Source: Litorimonas cladophorae (GTDB lineage Bacteria; Pseudomonadota; Alphaproteobacteria; Caulobacterales; Maricaulaceae). Taken from it: a stretch of DNA of 62,803 bases. A program made the translations under genes and the position numbers. Numbering within the stretch: the first letter of the stretch is position 1; every line of letters starts with the position of its first letter. A model generated the notes under the pieces. The model did not search any database, was not told the origin of the DNA, and saw only the letters and a list, made by a program, of their open reading frames with translations. Positions 46,272-57,100 of the stretch are shown here, in pieces. The stretch lies in contig NZ_BMYV01000001.1 of the NCBI RefSeq assembly GCF_014652455.1, forward strand, positions 1,577,981 through 1,640,783, read 5' to 3'.

Positions 46272-46427
46272 CTAATTCGTTTCGATTTTTATGCCGTCAC
46301 TCAGATCAATCGCCAAGTCGGGTTGTTCGTTTGGCGCAAACAGGAAGTAGGCCAGAACGGCAACCGCAACCACAAGGCCGCCAACGATCAGATAAAGGCC
46401 TTTTCCGCCACCAGAATTATTTGCCAT
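46272..46427 (-). CDS. Small single-span membrane protein
   Basis: This 51-residue protein has a short glycine-rich N-terminus (NNSGGGKG), one transmembrane helix (LYLIVGGLVVAVAVLAYFLF) and an acidic tail (LAIDLSDGIKIETN). It has a GGAG about 9 bases upstream of the ATG and a proper terminator behind it. Codon use is normal. It lies 59 bp downstream of the M1 aminopeptidase gene on the same strand. Small proteins of this form are common in Alphaproteobacteria and unnamed. Confidence 0.7.
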   Translation of the reverse strand: MANNSGGGKGLYLIVGGLVVAVAVLAYFLFAPNEQPDLAIDLSDGIKIETN

Positions 46428-46486
46428 GTGAATGACTCCATTTTTACGTCTATGGTGTCAGAACGTCGCAGTTCCCAAAAGGTTCC

Positions 46487-49234
46487 CTAGCCTCGCGATT
46501 TTAATGCGGCTGCAAGATCGTCGGCCTTGGCGTCTTTCAAAGCCGCACAGAGTTCGATGCTCTCCAAAGTTTGCATCAGGCTACGCTCATATCCAGGCAT
46601 GAGGGCCGCGTTCGCTGTCATAAACTCGCGAACTTCATCGCGACGTTCTAGTGAACAAAAATTACCACCTGCGCTTGGAAGGCCACCTCTGCGGACATCT
46701 GGGACTTTGACGACATAGGCGGGCAGGTTCGCTTTGAACCATTCCCACGTCCGCTCACCAAATTTATCTGAACGGAGCAAACCGTTTAGCACGCCACCCA
46801 CCTGACGCCCTGTCAGTGGGCTATCTTCAGAAAGGATGACATCTGCCAGCAACATCTCATAAACGGCTTCATCTTGCGTCGCGGCCAACGCGCCAATTGC
46901 GGACCCTTTTTCAAGCGAGGACCCATTTGCCGCAAGCTCTAACAAAGGCGCATAGGCCGGCTTACCAACGTCGCGCATGGTTTCACGCAACGCCAAGCCG
47001 AGCATATTGGTCGCCAATTTCGATTTATCCGCAGTCCCATTGAGCCCCAAATATTCAGATCCGCCTTTGACCATCAGAGCTTGGATCTCTTTATCTTGAC
47101 CCGTGCCGACCAAAAGATTTGCCAAAGTCGGGGCGAGCAAATTGCCTTCAACTGTGTCTGTGCCAACAATGCGCTCATAGCGCGGCTTATAGGTTTTAAC
47201 GACATGGGCGGCGAGTGCGTCACGGCTCTCCGGCAATTCGCTACGCATAAATCCGACCAAAGCGGTCGATCCGCGCGCCACATCATATTCAGGATGGGCA
47301 GCAAAAGCGCTCATGCCGTCCAGGAAGACATCGGCGTCAACTTTGCCAGCGCGGAAAGCTGCAACCAGACTATCTTGTGCTGTGAGGGCTTCGCGCGTGT
47401 TGAGTTGATCCAAGTTTTTAACGAGCTTCGACCAACCTTCACTGTCGAGAGAGAAACGATAATAACCTGCGCCATCTTGGTTCAAAGTCAGCCAATCTAT
47501 TTCGCCATCAATTTTCAATACGGCTTCATTTTTATCAAGAAGGATACATTTTTTCCCAATAGTTCCATTCTGACCATATCCAACACAAACGGGGATTTGC
47601 CAAAATTGGCCTTGCTGCGTTTTCGATCCCAAGGGCGCGTATCGAGACTGGCTCAAGTTGATACCTGTGACAGCCCCGCTGCCTTTGACATTATCGACGT
47701 AGGTCACGGCTTTTACGAGCGGCAGTCCGGGCTGATCAACAAAGCTCTTCATGGCGTCAACAACATCGGGGTTGCCCGATCCATCCGCAATCGACTGAAA
47801 GAAATCATCACCTGTCGCGACATCATCTGCGTAGCGTTTCATGTGCAAGCGCACGCCATCACGGAATTTTTCTTCGCCGACAAAGCTCTCAAACATGGAC
47901 AAGACTCCACCGCCTTTGCGGTAAGTGATCCCATCAAATTGATCCATGACGTTTTCGGAGCGGTCGAGCGGTTCGCGCACTTTGCGCGTCGTCGAAAGCG
48001 TATCAATATTCATCGCACCCAAAGCGTTATTGAGCGTATTGCGATCATAATTTCCATCGGGATAGGCGAGTGACGTGCCTTTGTTACCCATCCAAGTGGC
48101 GAAAGCTTCGTTCAACCAAATGTCTTCCCACCAGACAGGCGTAACCAAGTTACCGAACCATTGGTGAGCCAACTCATGCGAATGGACGCCATTATAAGCG
48201 CGCTTCTGGGAGAGCGGGGCGTTCTCATCCAGCAACATGAGATATTCGCGATAAACAATCGCGCCGGGATTTTCCATCGCGCCAAAGGCGTAGTCGGGGG
48301 CCGCAATCAAATCGAGTTTTTCGTAGGGATACGGAATATCGAAATATTCTTCGAGCGCGGTCAGAATAGGCTCTGTGCCAGCCAGACCATATTTAATCTG
48401 TTCGCCCGATCCTTTGGCGGTCAATCCGCGCAGTTTGAGTGGCGTCTTCCGCACAGAATTTGGCGGGATTTCACCAAAGTCTACAACGTCATAAGGACCA
48501 ACGCCGAATGCGACCAAATAGGATGGCAACGGGCGCGTGGTTGCAAAACTATGTCTGGTCCATCCATCGCCACTATCGGCAACATCTGTCTTAGGCGTGT
48601 TTGCATAGACAACTTGGTCCGTTGGCGCCGTAATCGAGAGGGTAAATGGCACTTTGAATTTAGGTTCATCAAAGCTTGGGAAGGCTTCGCGCGCGCCCAG
48701 CGGCTCAAATTGGGTCAGGATATAGGCATCTTCCCCGCGACGAACTTGATAGGCTGAATTGAGATTTTGGTTGTATGGCGTTTCATACTCGAGCGTTATT
48801 GTACCCTCACCCGCTGGAATGTCCGCATCAGCGGTCAAATAGGCAATGCCCGATGGGGCATCAGCCAATGGCACAGCGTTGAACGTTAGCGGCACGGATG
48901 ATCCATCGGCATAATCAATCCGAGCAGACGGCACCGTCATTTCTTTGGCATGTAACCAAAGGCGGCTGGACGCCTCGTTCACGCTCACATCAATGGCGAC
49001 GGTACCCGTCATCCCATCAAGTTGCGGATCAATGGTCATATCCACGCGATAGCCCTTTGGGGTCACCGTATCTGGGAGTTGGGCGTGTGGAATGGCATTA
49101 ACTGAGGTCGGCGAATCGACTTTCGTAATTGTTTCCGTGGCATTTGTGGCCTCAGAGACGACGTCTGCAGCAGGTTGGCAGGCCGAAATAAGAACAGCGG
49201 CGCTGGCCGCCAATAGGAGTTTCGAAAATCGCAT
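46487..49234 (-). CDS. M1-family metallopeptidase lipoprotein (aminopeptidase N-like)
   Basis: This 915-residue zinc aminopeptidase is anchored by a lipoprotein signal (lipobox ISAC, Cys19). The exopeptidase motif GAMEN is at 318-322. The zinc site is HELAH (353-357) with Glu376 in NEAF. The N-terminal beta domain (about 50-250) and the ERAP1-like C-terminal domain complete the family architecture. It should trim peptides in the periplasm or at the cell surface, for nutrition. It is longer than E. coli PepN and belongs to the secreted clade of the family. The small membrane gene follows. Confidence 0.95.
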   Translation of the reverse strand: MRFSKLLLAASAAVLISACQPAADVVSEATNATETITKVDSPTSVNAIPHAQLPDTVTPKGYRVDMTIDPQLDGMTGTVAIDVSVNEASSRLWLHAKEMTVPSARIDYADGSSVPLTFNAVPLADAPSGIAYLTADADIPAGEGTITLEYETPYNQNLNSAYQVRRGEDAYILTQFEPLGAREAFPSFDEPKFKVPFTLSITAPTDQVVYANTPKTDVADSGDGWTRHSFATTRPLPSYLVAFGVGPYDVVDFGEIPPNSVRKTPLKLRGLTAKGSGEQIKYGLAGTEPILTALEEYFDIPYPYEKLDLIAAPDYAFGAMENPGAIVYREYLMLLDENAPLSQKRAYNGVHSHELAHQWFGNLVTPVWWEDIWLNEAFATWMGNKGTSLAYPDGNYDRNTLNNALGAMNIDTLSTTRKVREPLDRSENVMDQFDGITYRKGGGVLSMFESFVGEEKFRDGVRLHMKRYADDVATGDDFFQSIADGSGNPDVVDAMKSFVDQPGLPLVKAVTYVDNVKGSGAVTGINLSQSRYAPLGSKTQQGQFWQIPVCVGYGQNGTIGKKCILLDKNEAVLKIDGEIDWLTLNQDGAGYYRFSLDSEGWSKLVKNLDQLNTREALTAQDSLVAAFRAGKVDADVFLDGMSAFAAHPEYDVARGSTALVGFMRSELPESRDALAAHVVKTYKPRYERIVGTDTVEGNLLAPTLANLLVGTGQDKEIQALMVKGGSEYLGLNGTADKSKLATNMLGLALRETMRDVGKPAYAPLLELAANGSSLEKGSAIGALAATQDEAVYEMLLADVILSEDSPLTGRQVGGVLNGLLRSDKFGERTWEWFKANLPAYVVKVPDVRRGGLPSAGGNFCSLERRDEVREFMTANAALMPGYERSLMQTLESIELCAALKDAKADDLAAALKSRG

Positions 49235-49367
49235 GATGGGTGTCCCAGTTAATCCGTGTCATTTTTCTGGTTACACTAGGCCGACGGGTAAATCATTCCA
49301 ATGTCTTTGATGAAAGCGCAGAAAATCAAACTCGCCTTTAAGAAAGTTATGGTATAACAACACTGGA

Positions 49368-50378
49368 ATGAGCGCAAATAGCGACATATCCAATGCTGAT
49401 CTAACGGCGACGACGGATGACCGTTTTGACCAGCCCAATCGACGGGGACGTCCTGGACGACTGCGGCCCGACGACTCTGCCGTTATCACACGTCGTATCA
49501 CGGCATTGGCGGTCGGTCTTGGCCTGTTCATGGCTGTCGGCAAATTCGTTCTTTGGGGCGAAACAGGCTCGGTCGGTGTTTTAGCGTCACTCGTACATTC
49601 TATGCTGGACATGTTCGGCGCGATTGCCAGTTTCGTCGCGGTGCGTTTCGCCTCGCGCGAACCCAATCCAGAATATCGATTTGGGTTTGGGAAAGCCGAA
49701 AGTTTTTCCGCTGTATTCCAGGTTTGCCTCATTGTCGTTGGCGCGTTTCATCTACTGCAAGAGGTCATTGGCCACGTCGGACACACACATGCGGTCTCGC
49801 AGAGCGGTCCCGCGATAATGGTCCTAATGTTCTTTATCGCCCTGACGCTCTGGCTAATTATTGCACAAAGCTGGGCAATCCGCGCCACAGGCTCCATCGC
49901 CGTTCGAGGCGATCGCGCGCATTATATTGCAGATCTATTGGCCAATATTTTTGTAATCATCGGCATTGCCCTTGCCACCTATACCTCGCTCAAATGGGCG
50001 GATGCCGTTGTTGGCGGATTAATGGCAATTTGGCTGCTTTTCACAGCGGTTCAAATCGCGCGATTAGCTTGGGGGCAGTTGATGGATCGTGAGTTGAACG
50101 CCGATGAGCGCCGTTCAATAGAACGCCTGGCGATGGCTGATAATCATGTTCGAGCCGTAACAGAATTACGTACACGGGCGGCGGGGCCGCATCTGCACAT
50201 TCAAATGCGTTTGGACTTAGACGAAACTTTATCATTGGCTGAAGCCCACGAAATAATCTTAGGCACAGAACGGCGTATCATGGCGGCGTTTCCGGCAGCA
50301 GATATCTTGATCCACCCTCACCCTGCGGGATGCGGTCATGCTCATGGAAATAGCAGGTTCCACACGAGTAAAGCGTAA
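49368..50378 (+). CDS. Cation diffusion facilitator (CDF) transporter
   Basis: This 336-residue membrane protein exports divalent metal ions in exchange for protons. The CDF family features are six membrane helices, the acidic metal site in the second (HSMLDMFGAIASF) and fifth helix (HYIADLLANIFVII), and a C-terminal cytosolic domain (about 250-320, RTRAAGPHLHIQMRLDL). The site residues H/D...H/D fit the FieF-like group for zinc, iron or manganese; the specificity cannot be told. The ending is histidine-rich (HPHPAGCGHAHGN). It is divergent from the aminopeptidase gene. Confidence 0.92.
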   Translation: MSANSDISNADLTATTDDRFDQPNRRGRPGRLRPDDSAVITRRITALAVGLGLFMAVGKFVLWGETGSVGVLASLVHSMLDMFGAIASFVAVRFASREPNPEYRFGFGKAESFSAVFQVCLIVVGAFHLLQEVIGHVGHTHAVSQSGPAIMVLMFFIALTLWLIIAQSWAIRATGSIAVRGDRAHYIADLLANIFVIIGIALATYTSLKWADAVVGGLMAIWLLFTAVQIARLAWGQLMDRELNADERRSIERLAMADNHVRAVTELRTRAAGPHLHIQMRLDLDETLSLAEAHEIILGTERRIMAAFPAADILIHPHPAGCGHAHGNSRFHTSKA

Positions 50379-50424
50379 TCACGTTAAGGCTTCATTTGCC
50401 ATGTTGGGCCTAAGGTAAGCCCGC

Positions 50425-51117
50425 ATGCGGACGCTTTATCATTTCCCCCTACACCCGCCTTCTCGCATGAGCCGCATTGCGCTCGCCGAGAAGAAGCTGA
50501 AGGTACGCGAGGTCATCGTCGACCCATGGGCGCCCGATGCTGAATTTCTGAGCCTAACCGCGGAAGGTGCACCGCCAGTGTTGGTCGATCTCACCCAGCA
50601 TGGCACCCTGACCATCAGCGGTGCCCGTGCCATTACAGAATATGCTAATGATGGCTCAAAGCGGCACCCTCTCTTGTCGGAAGACCCATTTGAACGTGCG
50701 GAGGCCCGTCGTCTCTGTGCGTGGTTCGACGGTCGATTCACCGATGAAGTGGATGCCTATATTTTGGCCGAAAAAGTTGAACGCGCTGTCCTGTCCCAAT
50801 CGCAATACGACGCTGGAACCCCAGATCCAGATGTCCTGCGCGAAGGCCGGGCCTATTTGGCAGACCATTTGGACTACCTCGCAACGCTGTTGGAACAACG
50901 GGATTGGCTAGCGGGTCGTCGGTTCTCGCTTGGCGATATCTCAGCTGCGGCACATCTATCTTGCTTGGATTTCTTGGGTGAAATTCCATGGCGAGACCGT
51001 CCTGTATTAAAAGACTGGTATCAAAAAATTAAATCGCGACCCTCATTTCGCGGCCTGTTGGGGGATCGCCAACCCGGATTGCGCGCCCCGCGACATTACA
51101 CTGACCTAGATTTTTAA
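50425..51117 (+). CDS. Glutathione S-transferase family protein
   Basis: This 230-residue protein has an N-terminal thioredoxin-like domain (1-80, with HFPLHPPSRMSRIALAEKKL and ISGARAITEYAND). An all-helical C-terminal domain follows (90-210, LAGRRFSLGDISAAAHLSCLDF, cut for length). The N-capping and hydrophobic staple motif FSLGDISAAAH is the GST hallmark. A conserved catalytic serine could be Ser15 or Ser18. Its substrate cannot be told. It is 26 bp upstream of queG and probably transcribed with it. Confidence 0.9.
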   Translation: MRTLYHFPLHPPSRMSRIALAEKKLKVREVIVDPWAPDAEFLSLTAEGAPPVLVDLTQHGTLTISGARAITEYANDGSKRHPLLSEDPFERAEARRLCAWFDGRFTDEVDAYILAEKVERAVLSQSQYDAGTPDPDVLREGRAYLADHLDYLATLLEQRDWLAGRRFSLGDISAAAHLSCLDFLGEIPWRDRPVLKDWYQKIKSRPSFRGLLGDRQPGLRAPRHYTDLDF

Positions 51118-51142
51118 TCGCTTATCATGCCACTATAGGCCC

Positions 51143-52177
51143 ATGGCAAACCCACTAAAATCCTTAACCCAACGTGCGGTAAAACTTGGGTTCACCCAAC
51201 CCTTTATTGTGGATTTAGATACGTTCGGAATAGCGCCGGCCGAAGGTTTGCGACATGCCATTGAAGCAGGCCACCATGGATCAATGGCGTGGCTGGCCGA
51301 GACCCAAATGCGCCGGTCTCATCCAAAAAACCTCTGGCCCGAAGCCAAATCGGCAGTGGTCCTTGGCATGAATTACGGCCCCGAAACCGACCCAATGGTG
51401 ACACTCGGGCAAGCTGGCGTCGGTACAATCTCGGTCTATGCGCGTGGGCGTGATTACCATGATCTTATGAAGGGGCGGCTTAAAGAGCTCGCAGGGCTGC
51501 TGGCACGAGACACTGGGGAGGATGTCAAAATTTTTGTCGATACCGCTCCGCTTATGGAAAAGCCGCTCGCCATGGCGGCCGGTATGGGATGGCAAGGGAA
51601 GCACACGAACCTAGTGAGCCGAGAATTTGGATCTTGGCTCTTCATCGGTTCAATACTCAGCGCGGCCGTCTTAAAGCCGACCCCGCCAGAACTCGATCAC
51701 TGTGGGTCTTGTCGCGCCTGCCTTGATATCTGTCCTACGAACGCTTTCCCTGCGCCTTACAAATTAGATGCCCGCCGCTGCATTTCTTACCTAACCATTG
51801 AACATTCTGGCCCAGTAGAAGAGCCCCTTCGCGCGGCGATGGGTAATCGTATTTATGGGTGCGACGACTGCCTCGCAGTCTGCCCGTGGAATAAATTTGC
51901 TAGACGAGGGCAAGAAGCAAAACTAGCAGCACGGGAAGATTTAAACGCCCCTTCCCTCGCAGAACTTGCCGCTCTTGGGGAAGCGGGATTTCGTAAAAAA
52001 TTCGCAGGGTCTCCGATCAAACGCATCGGTTGGAACAGGTTTCTGCGAAACGTGCTCTATGCCATCGGGAACAGTGAAGACGTTGCGTTAAAGCACATAG
52101 CTGCCGCTTATCAAATCCATGATGACGCTGTCGTTCGCGATGCCGCAAAATGGGCGACCGGAAAGCTATCCCATTGA
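51143..52177 (+). CDS. queG: Epoxyqueuosine reductase
   Basis: This 344-residue enzyme performs the last step of queuosine synthesis, reducing epoxyqueuosine in tRNA to queuosine using a cobalamin cofactor. Two [4Fe-4S] clusters are marked by CGSCRACLDICPTNAFP and CDDCLAVCPWNKFA. The N-terminal cobalamin-binding region shows RGRDYHDLMKGRL, and the C-terminus carries HEAT-like residues (AYQIHDDAVVRDAAKW). Length is normal. The GST gene lies upstream, 25 bp away. The other que genes are not in the window. Confidence 0.96.
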   Translation: MANPLKSLTQRAVKLGFTQPFIVDLDTFGIAPAEGLRHAIEAGHHGSMAWLAETQMRRSHPKNLWPEAKSAVVLGMNYGPETDPMVTLGQAGVGTISVYARGRDYHDLMKGRLKELAGLLARDTGEDVKIFVDTAPLMEKPLAMAAGMGWQGKHTNLVSREFGSWLFIGSILSAAVLKPTPPELDHCGSCRACLDICPTNAFPAPYKLDARRCISYLTIEHSGPVEEPLRAAMGNRIYGCDDCLAVCPWNKFARRGQEAKLAAREDLNAPSLAELAALGEAGFRKKFAGSPIKRIGWNRFLRNVLYAIGNSEDVALKHIAAAYQIHDDAVVRDAAKWATGKLSH

Positions 52178-52252
52178 TCTGATTTCAGCCCGGCTGATTT
52201 TGCTTGCAGTCCCTCTATTACAACCCTAACGCTTTTTCATGGGGTTTAGGGG

Positions 52253-53701
52253 ATGAAATCCGATGACCTGAAAGGTCAGTCGAAAGCGCGTTGTCAGCGA
52301 CGTCAACTTGGCCATGCGGATCAGCCTGCGCAACGGCCAATATCCAATGGCATCCTATGTCTTTTCATTATTGCTTTTTTGATCTGGCTGTTCGTCACGC
52401 CGCGCGAAGCGGTGAAAAGCCTATTCGCAGGCATGGCGTGGTTGAGCGCCATTTATGCCGTTGTGAGACTTATCGCAATCTTTTCAAAAAAGCCGAAAGA
52501 TTACGGGGCCGCGAGTTTATCCGATGACCTTCCACCATACACGGTTCTCGTGCCTTTGTTTCATGAAGCACAAATGGTTGACCCTCTTATGCGAGGGTTA
52601 GCGCAACTTAGGTATCCTTCAGACAAATTGGAGATCGTCTTAATCACCGAATGCGTTGACCCCTTCACTACGCAAGCCGTCACGAAAGCTATACGGAATT
52701 ATGGGCACAGCGCCTTTCGACAAGTCATCGTCCCGAAGGGCACACCACAAACTAAACCGCGTGCACTCAACTTTGCACTCCAAAGCTCTGGTGGTGACTT
52801 CGTAACCATATATGATGCGGAAGATCGGCCTCATCCAGATCAACTTTTAGCCGCAGTTTCAGCCTTTCGGACCCGCCCAGACTGGGCCGCGGTTCAAGCT
52901 CCGTTGGATTACTTCAACCACGGCGACAACTGGCTTACGCGCCAATTTGCATTGGAATATGCAGCCCTTTTTCACGTATGGGTTCCTTTTCTCGTCCGCC
53001 TTGGGCTGCCGTTCCCTTTAGGCGGTACAAGCAATCATATGCGGCGCGCGCCCTTGGATGCAATCGGCGGGTGGGATTCCCATAACGTGACTGAAGATGC
53101 CGATCTTTCATTTCGATTGGCGGCGGTCGGGCATAGAATTGGTTTCATACATCCGCCAACTCAAGAAGAAGCCGTATCAATATTTCGAGACTGGCGGTAT
53201 CAACGCGCGCGCTGGATGAAAGGGTATATTCAAACTTGGAATGTTCACATGGCCCGCCCCTTCGCGCCTGGCGGAATACGAGGCTTTTTGCGCTTTTTCA
53301 CGCTACAGGTAACGCTCGGACTAACTTTGGTATCCGTCCTATTTTACACCCCCGTCGTCATCGGCCTACCGATAATTGGCTTGATACTCTTTTGGGTGGG
53401 CCTCCCAATTGAAGTAAGTCTGACCTACGGTCTTACGTTCGGGTTTTCGATGGGTGTTGGATGTCTAATCGGGGCCGCGGGTGTTCATCGTGCTAAGAAA
53501 CCAGAACTTATTCGCGCTGCTGCGTTTATGCCGGTTTACTGGCTACTCCTATTCGGGCCCCTTTTCCGCGCCTTTAGAGAGTTACGCGGCCAGCGCTTTC
53601 ATTGGCACAAGACCCGGCACGGAATTAGCAAATTTGATCTCGAAGATACGGAAATCAATGCTGCGCTCCCAAGCACCGCGCAACATTTAGAGAACATTTG
53701 A
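52253..53701 (+). CDS. GT2 processive glycosyltransferase
   Basis: This 482-residue membrane glycosyltransferase has an N-terminal helix pair (34-76), a GT-A catalytic domain (about 95-330) and three to four C-terminal helices. Catalytic motifs are DAED (188-191), TEDAD with Asp282 or Asp284, and QRARW (317-321), which is the QxxRW signature of processive enzymes such as cellulose synthase and NodC. It should polymerise or transfer sugars across the inner membrane. The sugar is unknown. There is no PilZ domain and no bcs neighbours. The tail ENI ends next to a small ORF-like stretch described under findings. Confidence 0.88.
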   Translation: MKSDDLKGQSKARCQRRQLGHADQPAQRPISNGILCLFIIAFLIWLFVTPREAVKSLFAGMAWLSAIYAVVRLIAIFSKKPKDYGAASLSDDLPPYTVLVPLFHEAQMVDPLMRGLAQLRYPSDKLEIVLITECVDPFTTQAVTKAIRNYGHSAFRQVIVPKGTPQTKPRALNFALQSSGGDFVTIYDAEDRPHPDQLLAAVSAFRTRPDWAAVQAPLDYFNHGDNWLTRQFALEYAALFHVWVPFLVRLGLPFPLGGTSNHMRRAPLDAIGGWDSHNVTEDADLSFRLAAVGHRIGFIHPPTQEEAVSIFRDWRYQRARWMKGYIQTWNVHMARPFAPGGIRGFLRFFTLQVTLGLTLVSVLFYTPVVIGLPIIGLILFWVGLPIEVSLTYGLTFGFSMGVGCLIGAAGVHRAKKPELIRAAAFMPVYWLLLFGPLFRAFRELRGQRFHWHKTRHGISKFDLEDTEINAALPSTAQHLENI

Positions 53702-53842
53702 AAGATAGCTACAATTTTCGCGCTTATCAGTCTCACACCAATTGCGATAGGGACCTCGCCTCAAGCTTTCTCTGGTGTGTTGCAGATAGGGGTGATAGGT
53801 GCCGCGCCAATTTGATAGCGATTGAAAAGACCTCTTTTTCTC

Positions 53843-54058
53843 ATGTCCCACTCCGAAGATTTGATCCTAAGTTTTGTTGCCTTAGCGATATGCGGCGGTC
53901 TTGTTGCTCTCGGTTTTCGACAAAATTTCAAAGAGAAAACCGAATTCAGAAGCGTTCGCCCACCTTGGATGATTATTGCATTGGCGGCAATCAGCGTCGG
54001 ATTTATGATTGTCGTTCACATTGCAAACTTATTCGGCTTAGAGACAGGTCGACGATAA
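53843..54058 (+). CDS. Small two-span membrane protein
   Basis: This 71-residue protein has two transmembrane helices (about 7-25 and 45-65, FVALAICGGLVALGF and MIIALAAISVGFMIVVHIANLF) joined by a charged loop (KEKTEFRSVRPPW). The start is the ATG at 53843; a TTG seven codons earlier is also possible, and neither has a strong ribosome site. It is 141 bp after the GT2 gene on the same strand and ends at the terminator of the giant gene. Function is not known. Confidence 0.65.
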   Translation: MSHSEDLILSFVALAICGGLVALGFRQNFKEKTEFRSVRPPWMIIALAAISVGFMIVVHIANLFGLETGRR

Positions 54059-54091
54059 AAAAGACCGACGAGCCCGTAAGAGCCGTCGGTC
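54057..54091 (-). terminator. Terminator of the giant repeat gene
   Basis: GACCGACG (54063-54070) pairs with CGTCGGTC (54084-54091). On the minus strand this is followed by TTTTTT. A second hairpin, TCCGGCC/GGCCGGA (54138-54156), lies between it and the stop codon. On the plus strand the same stem could also stop the small membrane gene, although no T-run follows. Confidence 0.85.
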
Positions 54092-54179
54092 AAGTCGCGC
54101 CCACTGCTTTTCGGGGAAAAGAGCGGGTCAATCGATGTCCGGCCAAAACGGCCGGAAGACTTTCGTTTTACAGCATGAA

Positions 54180-57100
54180 TTACCCAGCAAGCGCACGGAG
54201 TAGAGCATCCTGTGCCACATCTACCTCCGCGACCTGTTCGCGCAATGCCATTGCTTCTAGGGTCATTTGTTGTTGCAAGGTTTGTCCCTGAGCATAGGCG
54301 TTACCCACTTGGGTTACGATTCCTGTGCGAAGGTCAACTTCAACAGTCGTCGATGTCGTTCGTCCATTGTCAAGCAATGCACGAACTTGCAGGCGGATTG
54401 TTTCCGCATCTAATGGACGAGTTATATCCATAGAGTCTGCACCATTGGACCAGTCGACCCAGGATGGAACTTGAGACCCGTCCGCCATACGAATGTCCCA
54501 GCTCTTGACAGTCACATCACAAACCATTGGGAATGTGGAACCCATCGAGACTGTCACGTTATGGTCATTGGCAACAGCCTCGACAACCATATAGGCGCAA
54601 TCTTCGCCCATGCCTGGAACATTGACAATCACCATACCGCCGCGGAAATCTCGATCGCCGAACATGCGACCGTGATCATCTCGAGCGTCAAGTGCTCGAT
54701 CGTGGAAGTAGCGCTGAAGGTCGATAGGTTGACCCTCAAGGAACTCATACGGGTCGACAAGCTCCACATCAGGAAGCGTCAACTCAGGTTCAATGGGTTC
54801 AACATACCCGTCTTCATTAACCTGCAAGCTTAACACGACTTCTGTGACGCCGCCTTCGCCGTCTGTAACGGTGACCGTAAAGACATATGGCTCGGCCCGT
54901 GGTTCCTTTGGAACACCAGAAATAATGCCAGTCTTCGGATCAATAGAAAGACCTGGTGGTAAATCATCAGCACTATATGTGAGATCGGCGTCTCCATCTG
55001 GGTCTTGCGTCGCGGCACCCACGTCAATCAGCACATTTTCGCCCACAACCGGAGCTGTCACTGGCATGATGGGTTGAGAAACGACAGGAGCGGGGTTTTC
55101 AACACTTAACACGAATGTGCTCTCAGCAATTTCACCCTGCGCGTCGGTAACGGTGACGGTTACTGTATAAGGACCAGATTGCGAAGCGGAGCCGGCGATT
55201 GTTCCTGAAATAACGCCCGTTTCGGGATCTATACTCAATCCGTCTGGAAGGCCTGTGGCTGCGAAGGCAACTGCATCACCATCCCCATCAACAAAATTGT
55301 CTGCTGTAGGGATGAAGACTTCACCGCCATCGAGCCCTGCTACGTCCGCAAGCGGGGTCACAACTGTTGGGGTGATGTTTTCAACTGTCCAGACAAACTC
55401 AGTCGAGACGGTTTCGCCGTCAGTATCCATGGCGGTTACGATCACAGTGTAAGGACCATCCGTGGACGCACTCGCTGACAACGTACCTGAAACGATCCCA
55501 GTGATGGGGTCAATGCTCAGACCGTCTGGAAGACCCGTTGCGGTGAACGTCAATGGGTTATCATCAATGTCCGAGAACGGACCAGCAAGCGGAACACTTA
55601 CCGTTGCCCCATCAACGTTAAACTGTGGCGGTAGAGCCGCGTCGCCTGGAATTGTTGGAGTTACGACGGGACCGTCATTTACAGGCGTTACATCAAGAGC
55701 GACTGTCGCTATATCCGTTCCGCCTTCACCATCACTGATCGTGTAAGAGAAGCTGTCTGGGCCATTGTAGTCCGCAACAGGATCATAGCTGACACTGCCG
55801 TCACTGTTTAGCGTCACAATTGCTCCGCTTGGCAATGTCGTCGGAACGTCAACCGTGATTGGTGTGCCATTGATCGCTGTGATTGTCAGAACATCACCAT
55901 CTGAATCAACGTCGTTCCCAATAAGGTCAAGAACCGTTGGTGTATCTTCGACGACCGACAGGTTCGCATCAACGCCAGCTACCGGCGGAAGATTTCCAAG
56001 AATATAAGTCAAGTTTGTCGTGAAGGTTTCACCGTCGGAATCTGTCGCCGTCACAGGCACGATGTAAGTACCTGGGTTTAGCGGATCGCCACCTTGACTT
56101 GCTGCTGGAACTGGTGTGCCAGAAATGACGCCGGTTGTTGGGTCAAAGACAAGACCTTCTGGCAAGTCAGCTGGATCAACGCTGATTGTCAGCTCTTCCA
56201 ATGGATCGGGTGAACCAAAGTATGGCGTTAGGTCAATTGGTGCCACCGGTGTACCATCAGCCGCCGTTTGAACCGGGATGTAGTTTTCTGGGTCAACAGG
56301 CGGAGCAAACGGTGCATCTGGGTCCGTCGGGAAGTTCGGGTTGTTCGGCTCAGCTGCGGGCTGTGTTGGATCAACCGGGATCGGGACATCACTCACAGGT
56401 GTTACATCAAATGTAACTGTCGCAACATCGGTACCTCCTTGGCTATCCGAGACCGTGTAGCCAAAGATAAGCGTTCCATAGAAATCGCGTGTTGGGACAA
56501 ATTCAACAGTCCCGTCAGCCCAAATGGTCAACTCCCCTTCTGGCAGGTCAATCGGCGATCCGATTGGTAACAAATCTCCATTTGGCAGAGCTGCGGCATC
56601 AACTGACAACGCGTCACCATCAGCGTCTGCATCACTTGCAGTGATAACATTCACTGAAATCGGTGTGTCTTCCAATGTTGAGAACACATCCGTGCCAGCA
56701 ACTGGAGTTGTGTTTTCAATTGTGTAAGTCACAAATGTCGACACGTCCTCGCCGCCTGGATCTGTCGCGATGATTTCCACCACATAGACACCATCAGCAT
56801 TTGCACCACCCTGCGAAGCATTCGCCAACGGCGTGCCGCTAATAACACCTGTTACGGGATCGATGTTCAGACCAACTGGAAGGTCGATAGCTGAGTACGT
56901 CAGTGTTTCACCGTCGATATCCGTAAAAGCAACCGAAGCATCGAGCGGTGTAAGAGGCGTTCCATCTGTGCCGTTTTGCGCAACAAGTGGTCCTGTTATG
57001 ACAGGTGCATCATTTGCGCCTTCAATGGTCACACTGACGGTCGCCGTATCTGTACCGCCCTCGCCGTCACTGATGGTATAAGTGATCGTACTGATCGCAG

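Noticed and set aside
53698-54291. 197-codon frame starting TTG after the GT2 gene
   Set aside because: Cysteine- and arginine-rich composition, overlaps the better supported two-span membrane gene and the terminator of the giant gene.
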